64,000 bases of DNA, from positions 496,001-560,000 of the forward strand of contig JAMLIK010000003.1 of NCBI GenBank assembly GCA_023954195.1. Reading direction: 5' to 3'. This DNA is from Xanthobacteraceae bacterium (GTDB lineage: Bacteria; Pseudomonadota; Alphaproteobacteria; Rhizobiales; Xanthobacteraceae). The position numbers and the translations under genes were made by a program. The notes under the pieces are model-generated. The model did no database searches. It saw only the letters and a list, made by a program, of their open reading frames with translations, and was not told the origin of the DNA. The number at the start of each line of letters is the position of its first letter. Position 1 is the stretch's first letter. Shown here in pieces: positions 41,105 to 50,247 of the stretch.

Positions 41105-41118
41105 ACATCACGTGATGT
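41105..41118. promoter_or_regulatory. 14-bp perfect palindrome upstream of the export gene
   Basis: ACATCACGTGATGT is self-complementary and lies 9 bp beyond the CtrA-like box, in the leader/promoter region of the Wza-like gene. Likely a regulator-binding site; the protein is unknown. Confidence 0.45.
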
Positions 41119-41236
41119 TGTATGAAGTTGCACCCTTAAGTTGTACAGGCGCGATTTGATGAGCGCCGTCGCGTTCGCGGGCCGAGGTTGATGGTGAGGC
41201 GACGGGCACATCGGCGCCTGCAAACGGCGCCAGAGG

Positions 41237-43504
41237 TCAGCTTTGATAATACACCTGGGACGTTATGCCCTTGTAGGATTCGATATGCTGAATTGCTACC
41301 GGATCTGCCTTGTTGAGGATAACGCAGGCGATACGATCGCGAATAGCTTCGGCTTCAGAGAGCGCGTCCAGAACGGGAGTTCGTTTTGTCGCCCCCCATT
41401 CGATGACGAAGACAAATTGGTCCACGAAACGTTCGATGAGTTTCATGTCGACGACCGACATGATGGGGGCGATCTCGATGATGATGTGGTCGTAGGACTT
41501 CCGCGCAACGGCCAGCAACTGAGCCATCATCTCGGATCCCAGCAATTCGGCGGAATTCGGAATCCTGCTTGGAGCGACGCATGGCAGGACATTGAGGCCT
41601 GATCGCTGTCGCTGCGAACTCAGCCACGAAAGCCGGGTTGGATTCTCCAAAGCCTCAAGCAATCCTTGGCGCGCGTTAGGCGCCAAAGCAGCGCTAAGCT
41701 TGCGGACGTGGAAGTCGCTGTCGATGACGAGAATGCGTGCACCGGATGCCGAGGTCATCAGCGCGGCCAGATTGGCCGCGACCGTAGTCTTTCCTTCATT
41801 GGGCAGCGCGGAGACGACGCCGATGACCTTGGAACCATGCACGGCTCGATTGGAATCGATCTCGGTCTTGGTCTTGCGCAGTGCTTCGGTGAATCGCGAG
41901 TAGGGTTCGTCGAGAACGAGGTCCTCGATCGAATCCGGTATGCTTGCCCGTGGCAGCACCACGCATTTATATCCGGTCACCTGCTCAACGGCTTTCGGCG
42001 TCCGGAACACGTCGGCGACCCATTCCCGCCCCACCGCCGTTCCCGCGCCAAGCAGCAGGCCAAGCATCATGCCGCCCGCGAGGACGGCCCAGCCCTTCCT
42101 GGATTTCTTGGAAAGAGCCGGAACGGCGCGCGTGATGACGCGCGCGCTCTGGACCGGGATGGCCTCGGTCCCGACCGTGTTGATCTCCTTGAATTTTTGC
42201 AACGTGCCGTCATAAACCTTGTGCAAGGCTTCCGCCGAGCTTTCAAGTTCGCGCAATTCGCTTCCAAGCTGCGTACCGCTGGACATGTTGGCGAGGGTGG
42301 CCGCGATCTCGGTCTCGCGTGCCTTGGCGACCTGATATTCGTTGGCATAAGAATCGGCGATGCGCTGTTCCTCCGCCCGGATCGCCGCCTGAACGTCGTT
42401 GGCCTGCCGCCGATATTTCTGGGTGATCGGGTGGTTGGGTCCGACATGCGACTCGATGTCGTTCGCCCGTGTCATGAGATTGCGATACTGGGCGCGGAGG
42501 CGGGTCAACTCGTTGTTGGTCAAGCTGAACAATTCACCCGGCGAAGTCACCCCACCCTTGGCGTGGTTGTTCAGTGCGTCAGTGCCCATCGTCGTCGTGA
42601 TGTCTTCGCCGGTCTTTTGCCGAATGCGATCGAGACGGCTCTTGGCTTCGGCCGTCGCGATCTGGGCGTTGGCGAGTTGAGTTTCGAGGTTGGCGCGCTG
42701 TTCCGGGCCTGCGCTGTTGGTGTTCAACTTGTTGGCGACCTTGAAGTCCTGTAGCGCGAGATCAGCCTTCTCGACCTGCTTCTTGAGTTCGACCAGACGA
42801 TCCTGTAGCCACTGGCTCGCGACCTTGGTGGAGTTCAGCTTGGCGTCCATCGTCGTCTTGACGTAGCTGTCGGCGATCGCATTCGCGATCTCCGCCGCCT
42901 TGTTACGATCTTGCGATTCGAACGAAACGTTGATGACGTTGGCGATATCCTCGCGCGTGGCCGTCAGGCGCTTTGAAATCGAGTCGATCGCCGCTCGTTC
43001 GAGCACGGCTTCAGGATTCTCCGCGGGCGCCACGCGTAGACCCACCAGCTTGGCGATGCCGCGCTTGAGGTCGCCGAAAATATCGAAAAGCCGCGCGCCG
43101 CCCATCCTGGGTCGGCCGACGAAGTCGCTGTCATGGGTTAGATCCAGAGAACGGACCACAGGCAGGATCACGCTGTCCGACGTCACGACGTATTGTTGAC
43201 TGCCGATTTCCGACTCGTCGAACGTCGGCTGATCGACGATCTTGTTGTTCTGCAGGTACCGGCTCATGCTGCGATCGACCAGCACGCGTGCCGAACTTTT
43301 GTAGGGATTGGGCGCAGTAATCAAATAAGTTGCGCCGAGCACGAGCCCGATCAGAAATCCATACCACGGCAGGCGCCAGTTTCGGCGCAGGGTTTCGACA
43401 ACATCGATGACGCCGATCGAAGGGCGCTTGCCTGAGCGCAACGCATGATTCACATCGGAATCAGAGTCGGACTCAAGAAGCGGCTCGTTGGTTCTGGCAT
43501 CCAT
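41237..43504 (-). CDS. Wzz/GumC-type polysaccharide co-polymerase with BY-kinase-like domain
   Basis: A 755-residue inner-membrane protein. TM1 at about residues 47-65, a long periplasmic coiled-coil/Wzz region (about 70-450), GNVR-like segment, TM2 at about 480-500, then a cytoplasmic P-loop domain. Walker A is SALPNEGKTT (about 565-574). Walker A' reads ILVIDSDFH, lacking the usual Arg/Pro, and Walker B reads IIIEIAP where VDxPP is normal. The C-terminus ends in SYKGITSQVYYQS, a short tyrosine cluster. It controls chain length and export of exopolysaccharide with the Wza-like protein. The altered motifs raise doubt about tyrosine-kinase activity. Confidence 0.88.
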   Translation of the reverse strand: MDARTNEPLLESDSDSDVNHALRSGKRPSIGVIDVVETLRRNWRLPWYGFLIGLVLGATYLITAPNPYKSSARVLVDRSMSRYLQNNKIVDQPTFDESEIGSQQYVVTSDSVILPVVRSLDLTHDSDFVGRPRMGGARLFDIFGDLKRGIAKLVGLRVAPAENPEAVLERAAIDSISKRLTATREDIANVINVSFESQDRNKAAEIANAIADSYVKTTMDAKLNSTKVASQWLQDRLVELKKQVEKADLALQDFKVANKLNTNSAGPEQRANLETQLANAQIATAEAKSRLDRIRQKTGEDITTTMGTDALNNHAKGGVTSPGELFSLTNNELTRLRAQYRNLMTRANDIESHVGPNHPITQKYRRQANDVQAAIRAEEQRIADSYANEYQVAKARETEIAATLANMSSGTQLGSELRELESSAEALHKVYDGTLQKFKEINTVGTEAIPVQSARVITRAVPALSKKSRKGWAVLAGGMMLGLLLGAGTAVGREWVADVFRTPKAVEQVTGYKCVVLPRASIPDSIEDLVLDEPYSRFTEALRKTKTEIDSNRAVHGSKVIGVVSALPNEGKTTVAANLAALMTSASGARILVIDSDFHVRKLSAALAPNARQGLLEALENPTRLSWLSSQRQRSGLNVLPCVAPSRIPNSAELLGSEMMAQLLAVARKSYDHIIIEIAPIMSVVDMKLIERFVDQFVFVIEWGATKRTPVLDALSEAEAIRDRIACVILNKADPVAIQHIESYKGITSQVYYQS

Positions 43505-43660
43505 CGGATTGCATCCACTCGGGCGCTGGTCGGTCGATGAGAGGGATCGCGACCGATCGCGATCACAAAACCCCTCTCGGCAGATCTTGTGCGCGCGTCA
43601 CTATCAAAAATGCAGGATAACCTTGTTTTCCTTACAAATCCGCTTCCAACGAAACCTACG

Positions 43661-43676
43661 GTTAACGCGCGTTAAC
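43661..43676. promoter_or_regulatory. 16-bp palindrome GTTAACGC/GCGTTAAC upstream of the co-polymerase
   Basis: A perfect 16-bp dyad immediately beyond the polymerase stop codon and about 157 bp upstream of the Wzz-type gene start. It contains TTAA-N6-TTAA, one base short of the CtrA spacing, beside a correctly spaced copy at 43727. Confidence 0.4.
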
Positions 43677-45206
43677 TCATCGCGCGGGATTGTGTCGGCC
43701 TGGATGCTGCGTGAACCGGTCGAGAATTAACCTATTGTTAACCGTCGCAGGACTTTCGGCGGTTTCGAGCGGAGAGTGCGTGGCGGCGAAGGTCGCGCCC
43801 TGCGCCGCGCGCCATTGCGCTCTGGCGATGGCGTCGCTGCGCGCGCGGTGCGAGGGATCGGCGAGTGCTGGTTTCGGTGCCCCAAGACGTGGTTTCGGCC
43901 GCCGACGAACCGCGCGCGCGGCAACCGGCAGCCGGTAGCGGGCGATCTCCGCGGCCAGGATCAGGAACACGATCCACAGCATCTCGAAGCCGCGCATCCA
44001 GATGCTTTCGAGCCCATTGGTAATAATGACCTGAAGCGCCAGAGTCAGTATAATCCAAGCGCGAACGGGGGCGCGTTCGGCGATCCGTCCGATTGCGTGA
44101 AGACTGGTGAGGATGAAGCCCAGAAACAGAACGTAACCGACGTAGCCCAGCTCGACCTTGATGTCCAAATAGCCGTTGTGGCCATTCGGCATGTCCTTTA
44201 CCCAGCCCGGTGCGTTAACGATGCTGGGCGCATCGGGACCGGCCAGCCAGAACGATTGATAACCCCAGCCCAACAGCGGCCGGTGGCTGATCTCGGATTC
44301 CACGAATTCCCAGATCGTCGCACGCCCCGTAAAGGTCGGATCGCCATACAAAATGTTGGAGATGCGGTAGACGCTGAAGCCGGTCAGGGTGGTGAAGATC
44401 AGCCAGCCGATCGGGATAGCCAGCAAAATGAGCGCGAGCGAAATACGCGTCATCTTGCGTAGCAGCAGTGTCGCAACCGCCAGCATCGGCGTGAGAAACA
44501 TCAATCCCAGCGCGGTCTTGGAGTTGCTCAGGATCAGCAGCACGAACGCTGCGATTGCGATGAGAATGCCGAATACGCGGCGCCGGCCGGGATGAAGCGC
44601 TTCATGAAACGCCAGAAGCACCGCGATGGCTTCGCATTCGCCGAGATAGTTCTTGCCGGAGAAATATCCAGGGTAGCCCCAGGTCGCGAATTTGGTGTCA
44701 ATCGGTGGCCGACCCAGCACAAAAAATGCGTTCAAGACCGTCGCGATGGCGAAGCAAAGGAACAGGCCGCGCATGAGGTCGGCTTTTCGCGATGCAAGCA
44801 GCGCCGGTATGACGATGGAGACGACGATCATCGTCTGTTGCAGAAAGCGAACGAATGAGGCTTGAGGATTGAACGCCCACAGCACGCTCGCGCCCGCCAG
44901 CGCAAGATAGCCGAACAGCCAAAGGATGTGGGGTGGAAAGTTCAGGCGCGAGAAATTCCTAAGCGCGAGAACGAGAGCAACGGCGGCGAGAATGGGCCAG
45001 AAGATTTTGCTCTCCGGCCGAGGCTCCAACAGGCAGACGCTGTCGGTGGGATCGCAGGAGACGATGATGAGCGGGAAGATCACGGTTGCGTAAAGGCACG
45101 CCATAAATGGAATGGAGGCGAACCCGCCGATCGCTTGCGCAAACGATCGCGTCCCCTCCGGTCCGGGACCTGTCATCCGAAGAGATGGCGCGGCGGCTCT
45201 CGGCAT
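43677..45206 (-). CDS. O-antigen polymerase/ligase-like membrane protein (Wzy type)
   Basis: A 509-residue protein with about 11-12 hydrophobic segments and a large periplasmic loop near residues 300-350 carrying RPLLGWGYQSFWLAG, the RxxLxGxG-like feature of the Wzy_C family. The last 75 residues are Ala/Arg/Pro-rich and likely an unstructured tail. It would polymerise lipid-linked repeat units for the exopolysaccharide made here. First gene of the minus-strand wzy-wzc-wza series and divergent from the acyltransferase at 45397. An alternative start is the ATG at 45176; neither has a clear ribosome site. Confidence 0.83.
   Translation of the reverse strand: MPRAAAPSLRMTGPGPEGTRSFAQAIGGFASIPFMACLYATVIFPLIIVSCDPTDSVCLLEPRPESKIFWPILAAVALVLALRNFSRLNFPPHILWLFGYLALAGASVLWAFNPQASFVRFLQQTMIVVSIVIPALLASRKADLMRGLFLCFAIATVLNAFFVLGRPPIDTKFATWGYPGYFSGKNYLGECEAIAVLLAFHEALHPGRRRVFGILIAIAAFVLLILSNSKTALGLMFLTPMLAVATLLLRKMTRISLALILLAIPIGWLIFTTLTGFSVYRISNILYGDPTFTGRATIWEFVESEISHRPLLGWGYQSFWLAGPDAPSIVNAPGWVKDMPNGHNGYLDIKVELGYVGYVLFLGFILTSLHAIGRIAERAPVRAWIILTLALQVIITNGLESIWMRGFEMLWIVFLILAAEIARYRLPVAARAVRRRPKPRLGAPKPALADPSHRARSDAIARAQWRAAQGATFAATHSPLETAESPATVNNRLILDRFTQHPGRHNPAR
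43727..43742. promoter_or_regulatory. CtrA-like box (TTAA-N7-TTAAC)
   Basis: TTAA (43727-43730), CCTATTG, TTAAC (43738-43742) matches the CtrA consensus exactly. It lies inside the 3' end of the polymerase gene, about 220 bp upstream of the Wzz-type gene on the minus strand. Confidence 0.45.
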
Positions 45207-45396
45207 GCGACGCTCGACAAGGGACTTTCAGAGTCCGTGGTAGCACTCGGATGGTTAATGCTTGATGTGCGGGATGAGCCACTTAACCCTAATGCCAGAC
45301 TTCCGGATTCAAGGCGCCGTCCTGCTCGACATTGCAGGCCCAGTGGCGCAAATTCCTCTGCGCGCAGCCATTTCAAAAGTGTTAACAGGCCGGCCG

Positions 45397-46638
45397 ATGT
45401 TTGTTCAATCGTTCGTCGGTTTGTCGCCGAATTCCGCGCCGAGGGGGACGTCGGACACCCCGCTTTCGGCGGAAGCGACGCCTCGTCTCGATCTGAGCCG
45501 TCATATACCGGTGCTCGATGGCGTGCGCGGGCTCGCAATTCTTATGGTTCTCCTGCTGCATTTTTTGGCTGATATGGAGCCAACCAACGCCGTGGAGCGG
45601 GCCATCGTCAGCGTCACCAACTATGGATCCTACGGAGTAGAGCTGTTCTTTGTGCTGTCCGGCTTCCTGATCACTGGCATTCTTTACGACGCCCGAAACA
45701 AGCCGAACTACTTTCGCGATTTCTATATGCGGCGGATACTACGGATTTTCCCGCTGTATTTCGGCGTGCTGGCACTGGTGTTCTTCGTCGCACCGCTGAT
45801 TCCGATACTGCGTGGATCGTCGCTCGATTACCTGCTGGACCGCCAAGCGTGGGCCTGGCTTTATGCCGTGAATATCTACATCGGGATCCAGGGCGATTGG
45901 TCGTTCTCCTATCTCGAACATCTTTGGTCGCTTTGCATCGAGGAGCACTTCTATCTGGTCTGGCCGATCGCCGTGTTCATGCTGGTGCGTTGGCCGCGCG
46001 CGCTGATCGGTGTGTGTCTTGCGGTTTCATTCGGCGCTATGCTGGCGCGGCTGACAGGATCGCTGATGGGATTGAGCTGGTGGACCATTTATGTGTTGAC
46101 GCCATTCCGTCTCGACGGGCTGGCGCTCGGCGCTTTTATCGCTGTCGTCGCGCGGCAGCCCGGCGGGCTCGATCGGCTGGCGCGCGTGTTGCCGATGGCG
46201 GCGGGAGTTGCCTTTGTGCTATTGATCGCCACTTTCGGATGGACGCGGCTGGTGTCGCGCGATACGATGGATCTGGTCTTGCCGGTGCGTGCCGCCGTCA
46301 TTGAGGTGCTGTTAGCTTGCCTCCTGGTCGCAGCGCTTATCGCATCCGCGCAATCGCCGCTTTCTCTGTTTTTCCGCAGCCGCTGGCTCGTCTTTCTCGG
46401 CACCTACAGCTACGGCCTGTACGTCTATCACCATTTCATTTCGTATTATCTGACCATCAATCGTACCGAGCGCGAATTGACGGCGTGGCTGGGTTCCCAT
46501 GGTGTTGCCATCGCCTTGCAGGCGACGCTCGGTATTGCTGTCTCGATCATGATCGCTTATGCGAGCTATGAATTGTTCGAAAAGCGTTTTCTACGGCTGA
46601 AGCGCTTTTACGGCACTCCCGAAATGCCGAAGCGTTGA
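45397..46638 (+). CDS. Membrane acyltransferase 3 family (OafA/ExoZ-like)
   Basis: A 413-residue integral membrane O-acyltransferase with about 10 hydrophobic segments. The family start IPVLDGVRGLAILMVLLLHF carries the conserved Arg and His, followed by GVELFFVLSGFLITGIL and the FYMRRILRIFPLYF motif. It probably adds acetyl or succinyl groups to the polysaccharide repeat unit. The ATG at 45397 leaves a 30-residue polar lead before TM1; the frame runs further left without start signals. Divergent from the polymerase gene (190 bp) and convergent with the glycosyltransferase gene ending at 46647. Confidence 0.88.
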   Translation: MFVQSFVGLSPNSAPRGTSDTPLSAEATPRLDLSRHIPVLDGVRGLAILMVLLLHFLADMEPTNAVERAIVSVTNYGSYGVELFFVLSGFLITGILYDARNKPNYFRDFYMRRILRIFPLYFGVLALVFFVAPLIPILRGSSLDYLLDRQAWAWLYAVNIYIGIQGDWSFSYLEHLWSLCIEEHFYLVWPIAVFMLVRWPRALIGVCLAVSFGAMLARLTGSLMGLSWWTIYVLTPFRLDGLALGAFIAVVARQPGGLDRLARVLPMAAGVAFVLLIATFGWTRLVSRDTMDLVLPVRAAVIEVLLACLLVAALIASAQSPLSLFFRSRWLVFLGTYSYGLYVYHHFISYYLTINRTERELTAWLGSHGVAIALQATLGIAVSIMIAYASYELFEKRFLRLKRFYGTPEMPKR

Positions 46639-46646
46639 GCGGCGCT

Positions 46647-47888
46647 TTAGGCGTTTCTGTCCAGAATCTCGCGATAAAAGCTTTCCAGCGTCTTGGCGGC
46701 AGCGCTCCAGGCATAGCGCGCTTCCGACAGCTGTCGCGCGGATTGCCCGATGTTTGATGCATATTCCGGCTCGGCCAGCAGTTTGAGCACGGCGTCTGCG
46801 AAGCGATCCGGTTGATCCTCGATCAGAATATCGCGGCCGGGAACAGCCTCGATGCCTTCGGCGCCGAGCGTGGTTGAGACCATCGCCTTGCTCATTGCCA
46901 TGGCCTCGACAATCTTCAGGCGCGTGCCGCCGCCGAGCCGCAGAGGCACGATTACGGCTGCGGCTTCCGCGATGTGAGGCCGCAGATCCGGAACGAAGCC
47001 AGTGAACTCGATCCGTGGTCCGGCCAGCGCCAGCAAATGCTGCGGCGGCGAGCCGCCAATGATCTTGCAGCGGGCATCCGGATTGGCCTCCGCGATGCGT
47101 GGCCAGATTTCACGGATGAAGTAGGCGGCGCCATCGATGTTGGGCATATAGGACATCAGCCCGAAGAACACGACGGTGCGGCCATCCGGCTTAGGATCGG
47201 TCGGGCGCGGCTTGTAGAAATCCACATCGGCCGCGTTGGGGATGACAATGGTGCGAGCTCCAGGAACGTCTTTTAGCAGGCGCTGTTGATCGGCGGCGCT
47301 GCAAAGACTGATGCCATCGGCGCGACCATAAGTGTCCAGCTCTTCCCGCCGCAGCTTGCGCCAGTTCACTTCGGCGTAGATCCGCCGCAGCGGGCTTCCG
47401 CCGGCGCGAGTGTATTGTCGCGCCAGATCGTAGTCGATGTTATGGGAACCCACCACCAGTATCGGGATTTTCGCGCCGCGTGGTGCTTGCCGTAGATCGC
47501 AGTGGCCGAGGAAGGTAAATTCGAGATTGACGATATCAAAGCGTTGGCTGCGCAACAGCCTGTCCAACGCCTGCTGCATCTCGGGCACCGCCACCCGCAA
47601 TCGCTCGAAACTTCTCGTCGAAACGATCGAGCGAAGTTGAAGCAGACGCTTGGCAAGCCCGTCACGGCCGTAAGGATTCCTGATGAGAATGACCTCGCGA
47701 CAGTAGGCTTGCATCGCGGTCCGGCATTCGTCGATGTCGAACTCGTTGTCCACCAGCATCGCGGCGGTGATGTCGTGACGTTGCGCGAGCTGGGTCATCA
47801 GTCCGTGCAGGCGCGCCTGTGCACCGAAGCGCGGCGGGCTCGCCGGCATCTGCGCGACATAAAGGATGTTCAGGCGTTCCGGGTTCAT
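46647..47888 (-). CDS. Glycosyltransferase, GT4-type (GT-B fold)
   Basis: A 413-residue cytoplasmic GT-B enzyme. The N-domain begins LNILYVAQMPASPPRFGAQA; the C-domain has VVFFGLMSYMPNIDGAAYFI, IIGGSPPQHLLALAGPRIEF, and the donor-binding PLRLGGGTRLKIVEAMAMSK with the expected E-x7-E-like glutamates. This resembles the exosortase-/EPS-associated TIGR03087-like group and other GT4 enzymes that add a sugar to the lipid-linked unit. Transcribed alone on the minus strand, divergent from the asparagine-synthase gene with 154 bp between. Sugar specificity unknown. Confidence 0.87.
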   Translation of the reverse strand: MNPERLNILYVAQMPASPPRFGAQARLHGLMTQLAQRHDITAAMLVDNEFDIDECRTAMQAYCREVILIRNPYGRDGLAKRLLQLRSIVSTRSFERLRVAVPEMQQALDRLLRSQRFDIVNLEFTFLGHCDLRQAPRGAKIPILVVGSHNIDYDLARQYTRAGGSPLRRIYAEVNWRKLRREELDTYGRADGISLCSAADQQRLLKDVPGARTIVIPNAADVDFYKPRPTDPKPDGRTVVFFGLMSYMPNIDGAAYFIREIWPRIAEANPDARCKIIGGSPPQHLLALAGPRIEFTGFVPDLRPHIAEAAAVIVPLRLGGGTRLKIVEAMAMSKAMVSTTLGAEGIEAVPGRDILIEDQPDRFADAVLKLLAEPEYASNIGQSARQLSEARYAWSAAAKTLESFYREILDRNA

Positions 47889-48042
47889 GCTGCGTTATAA
47901 GCGCGGCGTCCTGTTTTGCCTGCGTAAATTCCACGACAGTTTGGATTAACGTTAAGCGTGGTAGTGTCTCGGCAAATCGCCCGTATCCCGTGACGCGCTA
48001 ACCAATTCATGGGATAGGGAGACGTTCCAAGAGACTGTTTAG

Positions 48043-49983
48043 ATGTGCGGCATTGCCGGGATTATCGGGCGACTGGACGAGACCAACCGCGCGGCGCTGC
48101 GGCGAATGAACGACGCCATGGTTCATCGCGGTCCCGATGCCGCGGGTGTGTGGATGTCGACGCCTGACGATCGCGGTTGGGGCGCGCTGCTGGCGCATCG
48201 CCGGCTGGCAATTCTCGATCTGTCGTCAGCCGGTGCTCAGCCGATGCTCGATCCCGTCACCGGGCATGTCATCGCTTTCAATGGCGAAATCTACAACTAC
48301 GTCGATCTCCGACGTCGTCTCGAGTCCGAAGGCCAGCATTTTCAGTCCAGCGGCGATACGGCCGTGATGCTGCGTGCGCTCGGTCTGTACGGACCGGAGG
48401 CGGTGAAATGGCTCCGCGGCATGTTTGCTTTCGCTTGCTGGGATCAAGCGCGGCGCCGGTTGCTGCTGGCGCGGGATCAACTGGGCATCAAGCCGCTCTA
48501 TGTGGTGCAATCATCCGATCCAAACGGCAACTGGTCCCTCGCGTTCGCTTCGGAGCTGCGCGCGCTGCTCGCATCCGGGTTGCTCGGTACGCCGCGTCTC
48601 GATCCGCAGGCAGTCGCGAGCAGCGTGTGGAACGGCTTTGTGATCGGACCCAACACCGCAGTCAAAGGTGTCGAGCTGCTTTGGCCCGGCCAGCTTCTTG
48701 AATTTGATGGAGTTGGCCGGGAAGTTCGTCGGGAAGACTTTTGGCGCATCAGCGATCATGCGCCCGATGCGACGATGACGGAGGACGACCTTGCCGCGAT
48801 CCTGGAGGAGGAACTGCGGCTTCATCTCGCCAGCGACGTGCCGTTGGCGGTGTTTCTTTCCGGCGGCGTGGACTCTTCGGCGATGGCCAATTTGGCGCAG
48901 CGCGCCGCCGCGACGCCGGTCCATACATTCACGCTCACTTTCGAGGAGCAGGAACTGAACGAAGGCCCGATCGCGCGCCGGATTGCGTCGGCGATAGGCA
49001 CCGAGCACAACGAGGTGCTGCTGACCGAAGGGCATTTTGTCTCGAATCTCGAAGCGGCGCTGGATAGTCTGGATCAGCCGACCTTCGACGGTCTGAACGC
49101 TTATTTCATGTCGCGCGCGATCCGCGACGCCGGCTTTACCGTCGCCATTTCCGGCACTGGCGGCGACGAATTGTTCGGCGGCTATCCGACCTTCCGCGAT
49201 CTGCCGGTGTTGCTCCGCTGGTCCAGACGCGCCGGCTTTGTGCCGCGCGATTTGCAGGTTGCCGCCGCGAAACTCGCGACCTGGCCGCTCCGGCGATCCA
49301 ACCAGGCCGTTCCGCCGCAAACCCGCTGGGCCAAGCTTCCCGAGATGGTTCGTCGCGGCAACGATCTGCTGTCGCTCTATCAAATGGCCAGCGCGCTATT
49401 TCTGCCGGAATGGCAGCGTGAATTGCTGGCGCCCGGCTTTGCCGACGTGCTGACGGACGGCTTGCCGCCAGCGATGCGCCGGCGGCTTCATGCCGAAACC
49501 AAAGGCCGCACGCCGCTCTCGGCGATCAGCGTCATGGAGCAGCGGCTATTTCTCGGCGAACGGCTGTTGCGCGACAACGATGTCGCGAGCATGGCGGCGT
49601 CGCTGGAGCAGCGTGTGCCGCTGGTGGATCACGTCCTGTTCGAGAGTGTCGATCGCTTATCCGATCAGGCGCGCTACGCGCCGCTTGGCCGCAAGGACAT
49701 TCTCAGGAGAATCGGCCTTCGTGGTCTCGATCCGGCGCTGTTCGATCGCCCCAAGAGCGGATTTGTGTTGCCGTTCGATCGATGGATCAGGCAGGGCTTG
49801 CGGAAGGTCATGGACCAGACGCTTTGCGATCCACAAGCGATTGCGCCGTGCGGTCTCGATCCCATCGCCGTCGGCAAATTATGGCGCACGTTTATTGACG
49901 GCGGTTCCGGTTTCTATTGGTCGCGGATCTGGTCCGTCTACGTGTTCATCCGCTGGTGCCACCGTAACCGCGTGTATTGCTGA
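48043..49983 (+). CDS. asnB: Asparagine synthase (glutamine-hydrolysing) family protein
   Basis: A 646-residue class II glutamine amidotransferase. It starts MCGIAGIIG, so Cys2 is the glutaminase nucleophile after Met removal. The N-domain (1-210) includes HRRLAILDLSSAGAQPM and IAFNGEIYNYVDLRRRLE. The synthetase domain has the PPi-loop FLSGGVDSSAM (about 271-281) and SGTGGDELFGGYPTF. In exopolysaccharide loci such homologues often amidate sugar acids (WbpS-like) rather than make asparagine, so the gene name is generic. Faces away from the GT4 gene. No clear ribosome site; GGGAGACG is 15-22 bases upstream. Confidence 0.85.
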   Translation: MCGIAGIIGRLDETNRAALRRMNDAMVHRGPDAAGVWMSTPDDRGWGALLAHRRLAILDLSSAGAQPMLDPVTGHVIAFNGEIYNYVDLRRRLESEGQHFQSSGDTAVMLRALGLYGPEAVKWLRGMFAFACWDQARRRLLLARDQLGIKPLYVVQSSDPNGNWSLAFASELRALLASGLLGTPRLDPQAVASSVWNGFVIGPNTAVKGVELLWPGQLLEFDGVGREVRREDFWRISDHAPDATMTEDDLAAILEEELRLHLASDVPLAVFLSGGVDSSAMANLAQRAAATPVHTFTLTFEEQELNEGPIARRIASAIGTEHNEVLLTEGHFVSNLEAALDSLDQPTFDGLNAYFMSRAIRDAGFTVAISGTGGDELFGGYPTFRDLPVLLRWSRRAGFVPRDLQVAAAKLATWPLRRSNQAVPPQTRWAKLPEMVRRGNDLLSLYQMASALFLPEWQRELLAPGFADVLTDGLPPAMRRRLHAETKGRTPLSAISVMEQRLFLGERLLRDNDVASMAASLEQRVPLVDHVLFESVDRLSDQARYAPLGRKDILRRIGLRGLDPALFDRPKSGFVLPFDRWIRQGLRKVMDQTLCDPQAIAPCGLDPIAVGKLWRTFIDGGSGFYWSRIWSVYVFIRWCHRNRVYC

Positions 49984-50247
49984 ACGCGACTTTTGCAAAA
50001 AAATTTGAATTTTCCGTCTTCCGCCGATGCCGCCGTATCGAGGCCGAATGCCGGCGGGTACGCTCAAGGATCCAGTCGGCCGCGTGTCCATCGCCCAAAG
50101 GATTGCGTACCGTCACCATCGCCCAATTAGTCGTTTCGTAAATGTGGGCAATGCCGCGACAACGGGCGCGAGCTTGACTGCTTCGGGGCGCGTGCCCATG
50201 AAGACTAAGAATGCTGCGCTTTGTTGAGATTGGATTCGCTGCGGACA

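Noticed and set aside
41666-42754. Plus-strand ORF of 362 codons within the Wzz/BY-kinase gene
   Set aside because: Antisense to a well-supported coding region; no family features.
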